Part shown: positions 36,131-45,697 of the stretch, one piece after another
Layout: the number at the start of each line of letters is the position of its first letter
Position numbering within the stretch: the first letter of the stretch is position 1
Assembly (NCBI GenBank): GCA_016933335.1
Contig: JAFGBD010000072.1
Location: 1-64,000 of the forward strand
Length of the DNA stretch: 64,000 nt
Source: Bacteroidales bacterium
Lineage (GTDB): Bacteria > Bacteroidota > Bacteroidia > Bacteroidales > UBA10428
Reading direction: 5' to 3'
Made by a program: the position numbers and the translations under genes
Notes under the pieces: generated by a model
What the model saw: the letters and a program-made list of their open reading frames with translations, nothing else
Told to the model about the DNA's origin: nothing
Database searches by the model: none

Positions 36131-37039
36131 TCATGGAGCAGAATAGGAAAGCCACCTCTGGTACCAGTTCAGAAACCTGAATATCCATCTGTTTTTCAAT
36201 AGCTTTTTAGCTTTTATCAGTTTTTCCTTATTCACAATTTCAGTGGAATAATTGACATCCGGATAGGTCTGTTCGAAGTATTCGATGTTATTCAGCCTCA
36301 GTTTTTCAAGTGTCAGTCTGCTAATAAAATTATTATGCCGGCTGTTTTTTATAAGGTTTAAACGGTATACATATGCTTTGTTGATCATATCAAATATCAG
36401 CCTGTTGGTTGATTGATTTGGTGAGATCCTGTAATATGCAAGGTCCTGTTTAACCATGAGAATCTTGCTTATGTCGGTCAGTCTCTTCCAGAAATCAATA
36501 TCTGCGATCGGATGCATGGGAACATTAAAACCTTCCAGTTTAAGTCCTAATTCTTTCCTAAACATAACACCCGGAAAAGGGGAGAGAATTTCAAAATAGT
36601 GGAATGCTTTATTGACTTTCTTAATATCTTTGGTTAATGTTGTTTTCTGGTTGATACCTTCCCATTCCTTTTCACCGACATGGCATCTTACAGCAAAACC
36701 ACCAATGTTTTTATAGCTTGCCAAAATTTGCTGTGCAAATTCTACATACTGGCAATGCAACATGTCATCATCATGAAGTATGGTTAAAAAGGGTGTCTCG
36801 CAATACCTGATGCAGTTGTTGAAGTTTTCATCCTGATGTACTGTCTCATCTGTTTTGACATATTTCATCAACGGATCATGATAACTTTCAACAATATTTT
36901 TAAAATCTTCATGGGGAGAATGATTGTCTATCAATAGGATACGACATCTGACAGTTTGGTTTACCGCGCTGTCAAGGGCTTTTCTGATGTATTCGGTCCG
37001 ATTGTATACTGGTAAGGTAATTGTTAAAGTATCTGTCAT
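36131..37039 (-). CDS. GT2-family glycosyltransferase
   Basis: A 302-residue soluble GT-A enzyme. Motifs are TLPVYNRTEYIRKALDSAVNQ, ILLIDNHSPHED, the DXD-like LTILHDDDML (about 88-97), and a C-terminal PIADIDFWKRL block that binds acceptor or donor. Donor and linkage are unknown. It lies 98 bases upstream of ugd on the same strand and diverges from the next GT2 gene at 37228. It is probably one of the assembling enzymes of the repeat unit made by the locus to its right. Confidence 0.88.
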   Translation of the reverse strand: MTDTLTITLPVYNRTEYIRKALDSAVNQTVRCRILLIDNHSPHEDFKNIVESYHDPLMKYVKTDETVHQDENFNNCIRYCETPFLTILHDDDMLHCQYVEFAQQILASYKNIGGFAVRCHVGEKEWEGINQKTTLTKDIKKVNKAFHYFEILSPFPGVMFRKELGLKLEGFNVPMHPIADIDFWKRLTDISKILMVKQDLAYYRISPNQSTNRLIFDMINKAYVYRLNLIKNSRHNNFISRLTLEKLRLNNIEYFEQTYPDVNYSTEIVNKEKLIKAKKLLKNRWIFRFLNWYQRWLSYSAP

Positions 37040-37188
37040 GTGTCTATATAATACTGCTATTAAAATGTATTTTTCAGGCTTTCGAAATTATGGAAATTTT
37101 TACTTCCAACAAAATACCTTAACCATTATTATTTTTCAGTTCATAAGCGTATCAAATTCATTCATCATTTTTTTATTTTAAGTATGAT

Positions 37189-37196
37189 ATATTTGA
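37189..37196 (+). promoter_or_regulatory. Candidate -7 box at the head of the wzx/wzy operon
   Basis: TATATTTG fits TAnnTTTG and lies 31 bases before the ATG at 37228, the first gene of the long rightward polysaccharide run. The region 19-21 bases upstream is T-rich but has no TTTG. Confidence 0.4.
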
Positions 37197-37227
37197 ATAC
37201 TTTTGACATTTCTAAATCAAAATATTT

Positions 37228-38265
37228 ATGGGTAAGGTTCTGGGAAAAAAAATAAATGGTATCACTATACTGATATGTACTTATAACGGTGCATCTCGTC
37301 TGACTGAAACGTTTAAATGCTTGATGGAACAAAAAGGTGATGATCATATTAACTGGGAGGTAATTCTGGTTGACAATGCATCAACCGATAATCCGCAAGA
37401 GGTTGCCGATAAAATATGGATTCATAAAAGAGTACCCTTACGCTTTTTCCATGAACCCAGACCGGGCAAAACAAATGCCATTGAATCAGGATTCAGGCTT
37501 TCAGAATATGATATTGTCTGCATTATAGATGATGACAATCGTGTATATCCTGATTATATCGTCAAGGTATATGATGTAATGAGCAATCATCCTGAAGTAG
37601 CTATATGCGGAGCACAGGGTATAGGGGATTTTGAAGCTCCTCCACCGCCATGGTTTGAAAAGTATAAAGATGCCTTTGCCATTGGTCCCCAGGCGCCTAA
37701 GACCGGATATATACCTGTAGAGCATGGATACGTTTATGGCGGCGGTTCAGCAATTCGTAAATCTGTATGGTTCGAACTCTGTGATAAAAATTTCAGATTC
37801 CTTATCAAAGATCATTCAATGAAGAGTGCCATCATAAGGGGGGAAGATTCTGAAATGAGTTTTGCTTTTCTTTTAATGGGATATAAACTCTGGTACCAGG
37901 ATGACATGCTTTTTAACCATTATATGCCATCCGGACGAATAAACTGGAAATACCTGAAAAAATTGTTTTTTTCTTTCGGTATGTCGGATGTGCTGATTGG
38001 TTTTTATTCTTTCTATACTGAGAATCATTCAAAGAAAAGAAAACTAAAACAGACAAATTACTGGATAAATATGCTGGCTAGTATGGCAGCCATCATAAAA
38101 TCATTGCCAGGCTATATATATGAGACAATATTTGTTGGAGAAGGAGGTTATAAGGTTTTGCTTTTTATCAGAAAAAAAGGCTATTTATTACAGTTGTTAT
38201 CACTTGGAAAACACTATGACTCCATTAACAAAGAAATTGAATACGCATCATGGAGGAAAAAATAA
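37228..38265 (+). CDS. GT2-family glycosyltransferase
   Basis: A 345-residue GT-A enzyme. It shows ITILICTYNGASRLTETFKCL, VILVDNASTDNPQEV, the loop FFHEPRPGKTNAIESGF, the metal motif IIDDDNRVYPDY, GGGSAIRKSVW and GEDSEMSFAFLLMG (acceptor-side ED). From memory these features resemble GT2 enzymes of O-antigen loci with the PGK-N-A loop. C-terminal ~90 residues are more hydrophobic and may bind the membrane. It is the first gene of the rightward unit and precedes the flippase by 152 bases. Confidence 0.88.
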   Translation: MGKVLGKKINGITILICTYNGASRLTETFKCLMEQKGDDHINWEVILVDNASTDNPQEVADKIWIHKRVPLRFFHEPRPGKTNAIESGFRLSEYDIVCIIDDDNRVYPDYIVKVYDVMSNHPEVAICGAQGIGDFEAPPPPWFEKYKDAFAIGPQAPKTGYIPVEHGYVYGGGSAIRKSVWFELCDKNFRFLIKDHSMKSAIIRGEDSEMSFAFLLMGYKLWYQDDMLFNHYMPSGRINWKYLKKLFFSFGMSDVLIGFYSFYTENHSKKRKLKQTNYWINMLASMAAIIKSLPGYIYETIFVGEGGYKVLLFIRKKGYLLQLLSLGKHYDSINKEIEYASWRKK

Positions 38266-38417
38266 CTACAGATTTTAAAACGGATGACTTTATGGTTTCA
38301 TATATTTAAGCCTTCCCTGCATAAAAAGCAAATGGTTAAATATGTTTTAACTGCGCAGCAGATCTCAAATCTTTTTATATTATCCTTGTTTTCAACCATG
38401 AAACAGACCTAAAACGA

Positions 38418-39848
38418 ATGTTTAAGAAAATACTCAATAATGCCATCATCATGTCATGGGCTTCCTATTTCGTGAATTTCGGAAGCAACCTGATCGTTTT
38501 TCCCTTACTTCTGAAAGTATTTGATGATGTCGAGGTTTCATTCTGGTTTCTGGCTTCCACGATTATCGGATTCGCAATAATGGCCGATACCGGATTCGGT
38601 TCGGCACTTCAAAGAGCTGCTGCCTATTTTAAGGCAGGTGCGGAACATCTGCCAAAGAACAAGAAAGAGTATGACAACATCCAGGAAATAAAAAAAGATG
38701 AGCCAAATTACATACAAATTATTAACCTTCTGGCAACATCAAAGAAAATATACAACATATTGTCAATAATTTCCTTGTCATTCGTGATTTTCGGTGGTAC
38801 TGCCATTGTCTGGAATCTCATGAGCAATGCAGGACACAGGTCAGACCTCTGGCTGGCTTTCCTCGTATTGATTCCTGATACCTATATTGTTATCAATACC
38901 ATACGATGGGGTTCTTTTATGAAAGGTTTCAACTACATCGCGGTAGAGGCAAGATTTTCTTCATTGATTGGTACCTTTAAAGTCGTGGTATTCACAATAC
39001 TTCTTTCTTTTGGGGCAAAACCTGTATTTTTGCTATTATTCATGCTTATTGCAGATTTTGCACGTTTTTTATACATCAGGAACTATATTCAAAATTGGCT
39101 CAAAGAAAATGTTCATTCATCTATTTTATCAGAAGCAAAATACAGCAAAAAAATATTTACTTCTCTGTGGGCAGCCTCCTGGAGGCTGGGAGGGATATTC
39201 TGGGGTAATTACTTTGTGGAACAGGGTGACAGCATCATCATTGCCCAGATACCTGATCCTAAACTAATGGCCAGCTTTTTAATCACCAAACGCATTCTGG
39301 AAATTATCAGAAGCGTTGCACAAACAACATTTTATGCAAAAATACCGGTAATGTATGAAATGGCTGCCCAAAAGAAGCTTACAGCATTGAAGAAATTCGC
39401 TTCTGGATATATGTTTCTTGGACTATTGATGATAATCGGAGGTTTTCTTGTAGTTGCTTTATTTGGCAATGATTTACTCGAGTTTTTATCTATTGAAAAA
39501 AGACTTTTGCCATTTTACATTCTACTTTTTCTTTGCCTGACCATGATTCTTGATATGCATTCCAGCTTTCATGCAGGAATCTATACCTCAACAAATCATA
39601 TACCTTTTCTGATACCATCCATTGTTTCAGGTCTTGTAATTTTTTTAGTTGGCTTCAAAATAGTCGGAATTTATGGTATTTTTGGAGTGATATTAACAAG
39701 ATTTCTGGTGCAGTTCGCATTCAATAACTGGTATGCCATGTTTCTTTCGTTAAAATTGCTTAAATGGCCTGTATATAAATATATATATGAATTCCAGGTA
39801 TTCGGAATCCAGTTTCTTACAAGCACCTTTAAAAGGATCTTTAAATAA
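38418..39848 (+). CDS. Polysaccharide flippase (Wzx-type, MOP superfamily)
   Basis: A 476-residue polytopic membrane protein with about 12 hydrophobic helices. It starts with NAIIMSWASYFVNFGSNLIVFPLLL and has an ADTGFGSALQRA amphipathic motif like other Wzx/RfbX proteins. The paired EQGDSIIIAQI and KRILEIIRS segments lie in the second half. Role: moving the undecaprenyl-diphosphate-linked repeat unit to the periplasmic face. The polymerase/ligase gene follows after 13 bases. One extended cytoplasmic loop (about 75-105) is rich in charged residues. Confidence 0.87.
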   Translation: MFKKILNNAIIMSWASYFVNFGSNLIVFPLLLKVFDDVEVSFWFLASTIIGFAIMADTGFGSALQRAAAYFKAGAEHLPKNKKEYDNIQEIKKDEPNYIQIINLLATSKKIYNILSIISLSFVIFGGTAIVWNLMSNAGHRSDLWLAFLVLIPDTYIVINTIRWGSFMKGFNYIAVEARFSSLIGTFKVVVFTILLSFGAKPVFLLLFMLIADFARFLYIRNYIQNWLKENVHSSILSEAKYSKKIFTSLWAASWRLGGIFWGNYFVEQGDSIIIAQIPDPKLMASFLITKRILEIIRSVAQTTFYAKIPVMYEMAAQKKLTALKKFASGYMFLGLLMIIGGFLVVALFGNDLLEFLSIEKRLLPFYILLFLCLTMILDMHSSFHAGIYTSTNHIPFLIPSIVSGLVIFLVGFKIVGIYGIFGVILTRFLVQFAFNNWYAMFLSLKLLKWPVYKYIYEFQVFGIQFLTSTFKRIFK

Positions 39849-39861
39849 TTAATCGAGTTAT

Positions 39862-41040
39862 ATGTTTAAAAACATACTGGTTGTAATTATTATTCTGGTA
39901 TCTCTGTCTTTCTTCGAATTGAAACTCATCTCTAATGAATTTATTTCTAAAATTCAATTTGCCATCCTTCCCCTGATGTTAATTTATTATTTTTTTCTGA
40001 TCGTTTATGACAATGGTCAAAGAATAGTCTCCAGGTTCAGGATTGAAATAATTTTGATCTGGATTGCAGTTATTCTAAGTATGTTTGGTGCATATTACTT
40101 TCATCATCAAAATTTTGGTATTACTGCTATTGCTCAAAGGGCAATGTATTTTTATATTTTTTATTTTCTATTGTTAAAAATAAAATGTAAGCCGGAGTTA
40201 TTAGTTAAAACAATCTTTTTTATTAGTCTTCTTCTGATAATCATATATCTATTTCAGACAATCATTTATCCACATGAGATACTTTATTCGAAAATGGGGT
40301 ATGACAGGGGTACTCTGCGCATTTTTATCCCGGGTTTGGGATACCTTGTAATTGCCTATTTTTACACTCTTAATCGATTCTTAAATAATTTGCACTACAA
40401 ATACCTAATATTCTGTTTTGCAGCATTGGTTATATTTATATTATCGGGTACCAGACAATTATTAGGGTCAATATTCCTTATAACCATGATAAATTTAATT
40501 GTCTCAAAAAAAATTAAATCAAGATTTGCCATATATTTTATAAGTGGACTGGCAATAATTTCAGTCTTTTATATTTTCAAAGATATTATTATCGAGCTGA
40601 TTGACGTTACATTTTCAAAAGGTAAGTCTTTTAAGCATGATGTTAGAATACAGGCAGTCGTTTTCTTTATGACAAAGTTATTCCCCAATAAATTATCTTA
40701 TATAATAGGAAACGGCGTTTCTGGCGGACATTCATCATTTGATTTAATGCTTGAGTATTATGCAGAGGTTTTTGGTTATTACCAGTCAGATATTGGAATT
40801 TTTGGAGGATACAGCAAATTTGGAATATTGTTCGTAATTGCAAACATTATCATTCTTGCCAGAATATCATTCATGAGATTACCCGAAAATTACAGGTTTT
40901 TAAGATATGCTAATTTCATTAATGTACTTACAATCCTTACCGGAGATGTAATGAGTGTTTTACACGGAATTGTCCTGATTTCTGTTATGTTATATTTAAT
41001 TGATGTTTCAAAATATCAGCCAAAGCTGCATCCTGAATAA
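39862..41040 (+). CDS. O-antigen polymerase/ligase-like membrane protein (Wzy candidate)
   Basis: A 392-residue protein with about 10-11 hydrophobic segments and few conserved motifs, as usual for Wzy and WaaL. A periplasmic loop about residues 265-305 (GNGVSGGHSSFDLMLEYYAEVFG) with clustered polar residues before a GIFGGYSKFGILF helix is the typical position of the catalytic loop. The DNA is strongly A/T-rich, the normal signature of Wzy genes. It follows the flippase directly. Polymerase is more likely than ligase because of its location, but the sequence alone cannot separate them. Confidence 0.72.
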   Translation: MFKNILVVIIILVSLSFFELKLISNEFISKIQFAILPLMLIYYFFLIVYDNGQRIVSRFRIEIILIWIAVILSMFGAYYFHHQNFGITAIAQRAMYFYIFYFLLLKIKCKPELLVKTIFFISLLLIIIYLFQTIIYPHEILYSKMGYDRGTLRIFIPGLGYLVIAYFYTLNRFLNNLHYKYLIFCFAALVIFILSGTRQLLGSIFLITMINLIVSKKIKSRFAIYFISGLAIISVFYIFKDIIIELIDVTFSKGKSFKHDVRIQAVVFFMTKLFPNKLSYIIGNGVSGGHSSFDLMLEYYAEVFGYYQSDIGIFGGYSKFGILFVIANIIILARISFMRLPENYRFLRYANFINVLTILTGDVMSVLHGIVLISVMLYLIDVSKYQPKLHPE

Positions 41041-41083
41041 GTTAGATTTTACTTTTTATACTAATTCTTAACTTTTTGAATGA

Positions 41084-42106
41084 ATGAAACGTATCTATAT
41101 ATATCCAAATACCAAATCGCGGGGAATTATCGAAATAGATGCCGGCAGTCCTTATATGTCTTTTCTGAGAAAGGAACTGGAAAAAAGATATAATCTGGTT
41201 AATATTAATGATGTAACTTCTTCTGGTATTGCCAATTTAATTAAGTACATCAATAATACTGACATTCTTTTTCTGAACTGGATTGAAAACCTGCCGGACA
41301 AAAAACTGGGATTCTTTCAAACGCTTCTGTTTCTTATTTTGCTCTTCATCTTTAAACTCCGGAAGAAGAAGATTATCTGGGTTATGCACAATAAAATCTC
41401 TCATGTTAGAAAAGGAATACGGTTTAAGATGAAAATCCTCAAAATACTCTTGAATACGGCCGATCTTGTTATTACTCACTCTTCTGAAGGAATAACCTAC
41501 GCAAAAAATACTTTCAGTGTAGATGCCCATAACATTAAATTTATTCATCATCCTTTGATGAAATCAATTAAAACAACAAATTACAATATTGAATACGATA
41601 TCATTATATGGGGTAAAATATGGCCTTATAAAGGAATTCACGAGTTTCTTGAATACTTGTCAGTTACAGATCTGATCAAAAAGATAAGAATTCTTCTGGC
41701 CGGGACAATATATCCCAAAGAATATCACAAAACCCTTAGAAGGTATGAATCAGATAAGGTTCACTTTATAGACAGGTTTATCCCTGATGACAAATTGGAT
41801 GTACTGATAGGAAAGTCAAAAGCCATCTTATTTACATACAAAACAGACAGCCTTTTAAGTTCAGCTGCACTCATGGACTCTCTGGTTTACACGGATAAGA
41901 TTATTATCGGTCCAAATGCCGGGGCCTTTGCTGATTTAGCAAATGAGAACCTTGTTTATACCTATAATAATTTCGATGAACTAGTTGAATTGCTGCGAAA
42001 CATTGATAAACTGAAAATAAATGCTGACAGTTTAAGAAGGTTTTGTGAAGAAAACAACTGGGAACAGTTTGGCAATAAAATCTCAGAATGGATGGAGCGT
42101 GTATAA
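41084..42106 (+). CDS. GT4-like (GT-B fold) glycosyltransferase
   Basis: A 340-residue probable GT-B enzyme. The N-terminal half has DILFLNWIENLP, a hydrophobic membrane-associated stretch (FFQTLLFLILLFIFKLRKK), and VMHNKISHVRKG with a candidate His. The C-terminal half has IIWGKIWPYKGIHEFLEYL, a GT4-type nucleotide-binding start, then ILLAGTIYPKEY, FIDRFIPDDKLDVLI and SSAALMDSLVYTDKIIIG in place of the canonical E-x7-E block. Weak conservation makes the donor unknowable. It is located between polymerase and ATP-grasp genes. Confidence 0.75.
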   Translation: MKRIYIYPNTKSRGIIEIDAGSPYMSFLRKELEKRYNLVNINDVTSSGIANLIKYINNTDILFLNWIENLPDKKLGFFQTLLFLILLFIFKLRKKKIIWVMHNKISHVRKGIRFKMKILKILLNTADLVITHSSEGITYAKNTFSVDAHNIKFIHHPLMKSIKTTNYNIEYDIIIWGKIWPYKGIHEFLEYLSVTDLIKKIRILLAGTIYPKEYHKTLRRYESDKVHFIDRFIPDDKLDVLIGKSKAILFTYKTDSLLSSAALMDSLVYTDKIIIGPNAGAFADLANENLVYTYNNFDELVELLRNIDKLKINADSLRRFCEENNWEQFGNKISEWMERV

Positions 42107-42200
42107 AAAATAGGACCAGGCTGTTATTCAGTTTTAAACAAATATCCCTATGAATTAATATTGACAAATGAAAAGTCCGGATTATTGAAACAATAAAAAA

Positions 42201-43286
42201 ATGAGTGTAAAAAAAATAAAAAATCCTGCAAGAAAATTAATGATTATTATGGGCGATCCACATCGCAAACCAATCAGAAAAATGATCATGGAATTAATTT
42301 ACCTTGCGTTGAAAAACAAATCATTCCCTTCTCATTATTTCTCAAGATACTTATACAGAAAAGAGAAAACAAACCTGGATGATTATGAGAAAAACAAAAT
42401 CCTGTATTCCTTGTCTGATAAATTTAATGATCCTGATTATGCATATATTTTGCGGAATAAACTGATTTTTTATCATTTTTTTTCTCACTTCGGATTTAAA
42501 TTGCCTGAACTTTTGCTTGTTAATAACATGAGCTATCTTAGTATGAAAGGTAAAATGATGGTAATCAGGAATACTGAAGATTTTACAAGGGTGCTTTTAC
42601 AGCTTTTCGACTCCCATGCAGGTTTGGACAGCATTTTCATAAAAAAAGCAAGCGGAAGTTTTGGAGGCAGTAACATTTATAAAATCAACAAAGCAGAAAT
42701 TTCTAATCGAAACCTGATGCAGGAGCTATTCCGGTCTGTCATAAAATCGGGTTATCTTTTCCAGAAAACCATTGAACAACACCCGGTAATCTCCGCGATC
42801 AATCCTAATTGCATCAATTCCCTGAGAATAGACACTTTTATTGACAAAGACGGAAATATTGATGTGATCTCAGCCTTTATCAGGTTGGGTTTGGGAGATT
42901 CAATTGTTGACAATATTTCATCCGGCGGATGTCAGGTAGGTATTGATGTTGAAAAAGCAACATTGAATAAATACGGATACACCAACATATCAGTGGGATA
43001 TGGAAAAGTTCTGACCAGTCATCCGGATACAAATGTTAAATTTGAAAATTATCATTTGCCCTTTTTCAGGGAATCACTGGACCTGGTAAAAAAGGCTGCT
43101 GAATTAATATTCCCGGTCAGGCTTATTGGCTGGGATATAGCCATCACACCCCAGGGACCGGTTTTGATCGAAGGAAACCGCAAACATGATATGACATCAA
43201 CTGATATGGCGCTCAATGGCTGCCGGAAAAGTCAGGAATTTCAAAAAATTCTGAAGGAAGCTAAGGAGATTGCCAAAATAAAATGA
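42201..43286 (+). CDS. Sugar-transfer-associated ATP-grasp protein
   Basis: A 361-residue ATP-grasp enzyme assigned to the 'sugar-transfer associated ATP-grasp' family (PF14397). It has the Lys strand SIFIKKASGSFGGSNIYK (ATP-binding glycine-rich loop), and YLFQKTIEQHPVISAINPNCINSLRIDTFI, a family-specific block here cited in pieces. The ISAFIRLG strand, SGGCQVGIDV, and the metal-binding IGWDIAITPQGPVLIEGNRKHD complete the fold. ATP-grasp enzymes join a carboxylate, via acyl phosphate, to an amine or thiol. In glycan loci the substrate is unknown. It is followed after a single base by a CapK-type ligase. Confidence 0.88.
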   Translation: MSVKKIKNPARKLMIIMGDPHRKPIRKMIMELIYLALKNKSFPSHYFSRYLYRKEKTNLDDYEKNKILYSLSDKFNDPDYAYILRNKLIFYHFFSHFGFKLPELLLVNNMSYLSMKGKMMVIRNTEDFTRVLLQLFDSHAGLDSIFIKKASGSFGGSNIYKINKAEISNRNLMQELFRSVIKSGYLFQKTIEQHPVISAINPNCINSLRIDTFIDKDGNIDVISAFIRLGLGDSIVDNISSGGCQVGIDVEKATLNKYGYTNISVGYGKVLTSHPDTNVKFENYHLPFFRESLDLVKKAAELIFPVRLIGWDIAITPQGPVLIEGNRKHDMTSTDMALNGCRKSQEFQKILKEAKEIAKIK

Positions 43287-43287
43287 A

Positions 43288-44535
43288 ATGAGAAAATCTG
43301 TCAATAGAATCATTGATCTGTTAACCGGATTTGCCCTGGACAAAAAACTAGATTCCGTATTAAGTATGGATAGCTGGACCAGGGAACAGATACTTGATTA
43401 CCAGTTACAGCAATTTCAGATTTTAAAGAATCATGCCCAAAGGTCAATAATATACAAAGATTGTCTTACATACAACTTAAAAGACTTTCCTGTTTTCTCA
43501 AAAGAATTCATAAAAGAGAATTATGAAAAATTTCTGACAAAAATCCGAAAACCTTACAGATATATTTACACTTCAGGCTCAACTGGTATCCCAATGAAGG
43601 TGGTTGTGTCAAAAGAAATGATGCTCCATAAACGGATTTCCCATCTGAAAATGTTAACCTGGTACGGGCTGAAACGTGAAGATTCTGAAATTTTCATTGG
43701 TGGCAAAGAAATAGACTTTAAAACAAAGATCTATTATTTTCTTAAAAACAAAGTCTTCTTATCCTCCAATAACCTGGATGAATCAACAATTATGAAGTAT
43801 ATTGAAATTATAAACAGAAAAAAGCCTGAAATCCTGTTTTCCTATCCCTTTGCACTTAACCTGATCGTTAATTATGCCATAAAACATCATATTACAATAC
43901 ATCAGCCAAAATTAATATATACCGGAGCTGAAACGATCTACCCGCATCTTCAAAACGAAATCAGGAAGTTTTTCTCTGAAAGCTACCTGATAAATGAATA
44001 CTGGTCAACCGAAGCCAATATTGCAGTTACATGTCCTGAAGGTAAATTGCATATAGATGAAGATACTATAATAGTAGAAGTTATCAACAAGGATAAAAAC
44101 GGCATAGGTGACTTATTGATCACAAATCTTTTTTCATACGATTTTCCCTTAATAAGATATCCTCTTGGTGATCGCATCAGGCTTTCTGATGAAAAATGCG
44201 ATTGTGGCCGAAACACGAAAATCATTGAATATATTGAAGGAAGAGTCACTGAATACTTCGAATTAAAGACAGGTGAAAAGATTGTTTTTACAGGCAATGG
44301 CAATAAACTCGCAGAATTGTGTGACAATATAATTGCTTACCAGGTGATCCATCATATAAACAGAGATGAAACCATTTTTAATTATATAATTCTTGATGAC
44401 TCAAAACCAATCAATAAAGACCTGATTTCAGGATTCTTTAAAAAGACCTTCAATCTGAATGTCTCATTCAGGGTTGTTCCTTCCATTGAGCCGGAAGAAT
44501 CGGGAAAATACAAAAGAATTAAATCGATAGAATAG
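43288..44535 (+). CDS. CapK/PaaK-like adenylate-forming enzyme 1
   Basis: A 415-residue member of the phenylacetate-CoA ligase-like family known as CapK in capsule loci. Motifs: YIYTSGSTGIPMKVVVS (AMP-binding P-loop), YTGAETIYPHLQ, NEYWSTEANIAV (the Y-x-x-T-E motif), RYPLGDRIRLSDEKCDCGRN (a D with a CxCG knuckle, as in PaaK), IEGRVTEYF, and the C-terminal SGKYKRIKS bearing the catalytic Lys. It should activate a carboxylic acid as acyl-AMP. Whether CoA, an amine or a sugar hydroxyl accepts the acyl group is unknown. It sits between the ATP-grasp gene (1 base) and the CapA gene (19 bases). Confidence 0.87.
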   Translation: MRKSVNRIIDLLTGFALDKKLDSVLSMDSWTREQILDYQLQQFQILKNHAQRSIIYKDCLTYNLKDFPVFSKEFIKENYEKFLTKIRKPYRYIYTSGSTGIPMKVVVSKEMMLHKRISHLKMLTWYGLKREDSEIFIGGKEIDFKTKIYYFLKNKVFLSSNNLDESTIMKYIEIINRKKPEILFSYPFALNLIVNYAIKHHITIHQPKLIYTGAETIYPHLQNEIRKFFSESYLINEYWSTEANIAVTCPEGKLHIDEDTIIVEVINKDKNGIGDLLITNLFSYDFPLIRYPLGDRIRLSDEKCDCGRNTKIIEYIEGRVTEYFELKTGEKIVFTGNGNKLAELCDNIIAYQVIHHINRDETIFNYIILDDSKPINKDLISGFFKKTFNLNVSFRVVPSIEPEESGKYKRIKSIE

Positions 44536-44554
44536 CTATTTATTTTTTCAGACA

Positions 44555-45691
44555 ATGCAAAAAGAAAAAGAATCCATAAAGATGCTTTTTGTCGGAGACA
44601 CCATGTTTGGTTGGAATATTCGTAAAAATTTATTGATACATGGACATGTTTTCCCCGCAGAAAAAATCTATAAAAAGCTACCGAAAGCCGATTTCTTTTG
44701 CTGCAATCTTGAAACCTGCATATCTGATCGTGATCTTAAGGCAATAAAACTGAAAAACGATAAAATAATATCTCCTTCTGTATGTCTACAAACACTTCAA
44801 ACCATAGGTATAGACAGGGTTAGCCTGGCAAACAATCATGTATTTGATTTTGATTCAGATGGATTGAAAGACACCATTGAACATCTGAACAGGAATAATA
44901 TATTATACTTTGGTGCAGGTCTGTCAGCAGATGAGGCTAATGCGTTCAAAACCTCCAGGATTAAAGGCAGAAATATCGGATTTCTTGCCAGAACATTCAC
45001 CTGTGAAGCTGCCAATTCCGGAATTAATAAAGACAATCCGCAGGCTGCCGAATTGCTCCGTAAGGTACTTCCTGAAAAAATATCCGAACATAAAAAAGCC
45101 TGTGACTTTCTTATCGTTACCCTTCATTTTGGTTTTGAATATTGTGAATATCCTAATTATGAGGATGTGATATTCTGTCACAAGCTGGTTGATGCAGGAG
45201 CGGATCTGATTGTTTGTCACCATCCGCATATTGTGCAGGGTATAGAAAAATACAAAAACGGATTGATAGCATATAGTCTTGGCAATTTTATTTTTGACAA
45301 TACCGGTGAAACCGATGCAAGAACATCAAAAAGTTTTATTTTAGATGTTATACTGACAATGAGCGGTGAAAAACTTCAGATTGAAAACCACAGAATCATC
45401 CCAACGGGAATCGATCATGAAGGAAGGGCCTATCTGATGGAAAAAGATGAAAAAAACAGTTTTATGGAAAAAATGAATTTTCTGTCAGAAAAAATTATTT
45501 CAGAGGATTTTGAAGAATTTTCCAGATCTGAAAACGCCAAAGTGGTTTATGAAATCAGAGAAAAAGAAATTATTAAATATTTAAAAAAAGGCAATTTATT
45601 ATATTTAATAAAGAAGGTTCGGAATATTAAATTAATACATTTAAAACTTTTTATTGATTTAATAAAGCGCAAGACTATTAAACAAACCTGA
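44555..45691 (+). CDS. CapA/PgsA-family metallophosphoesterase-like protein
   Basis: A 378-residue protein of the bacterial capsule-synthesis CapA family (PF09587), with a calcineurin-like fold. Visible metal/active-site segments: LFVGDTMFG, FFCCNLETCISD, VSLANNHVFDFDSDGL, YFGAG, VTLHFGFEYCEYPN, CHHPHIVQGIEKY and IAYSLGNFIFD. CapA/PgsA is needed for poly-gamma-glutamate capsule export, though its chemistry is unresolved. Here there is no N-terminal membrane anchor or signal peptide, so it appears cytosolic. There is also no PgsB/CapB ligase or PgsC nearby. It is flanked on both sides by CapK-type ligases, suggesting a role in the same modification. Confidence 0.87.
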   Translation: MQKEKESIKMLFVGDTMFGWNIRKNLLIHGHVFPAEKIYKKLPKADFFCCNLETCISDRDLKAIKLKNDKIISPSVCLQTLQTIGIDRVSLANNHVFDFDSDGLKDTIEHLNRNNILYFGAGLSADEANAFKTSRIKGRNIGFLARTFTCEAANSGINKDNPQAAELLRKVLPEKISEHKKACDFLIVTLHFGFEYCEYPNYEDVIFCHKLVDAGADLIVCHHPHIVQGIEKYKNGLIAYSLGNFIFDNTGETDARTSKSFILDVILTMSGEKLQIENHRIIPTGIDHEGRAYLMEKDEKNSFMEKMNFLSEKIISEDFEEFSRSENAKVVYEIREKEIIKYLKKGNLLYLIKKVRNIKLIHLKLFIDLIKRKTIKQT

Positions 45692-45697
45692 AAAAAT

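Noticed and set aside
44555-45691. Poly-gamma-glutamate capsule synthesis
   Set aside because: CapA homology alone is insufficient; no CapB/PgsB ligase, CapC or CapE gene is present, and this CapA has no anchor.
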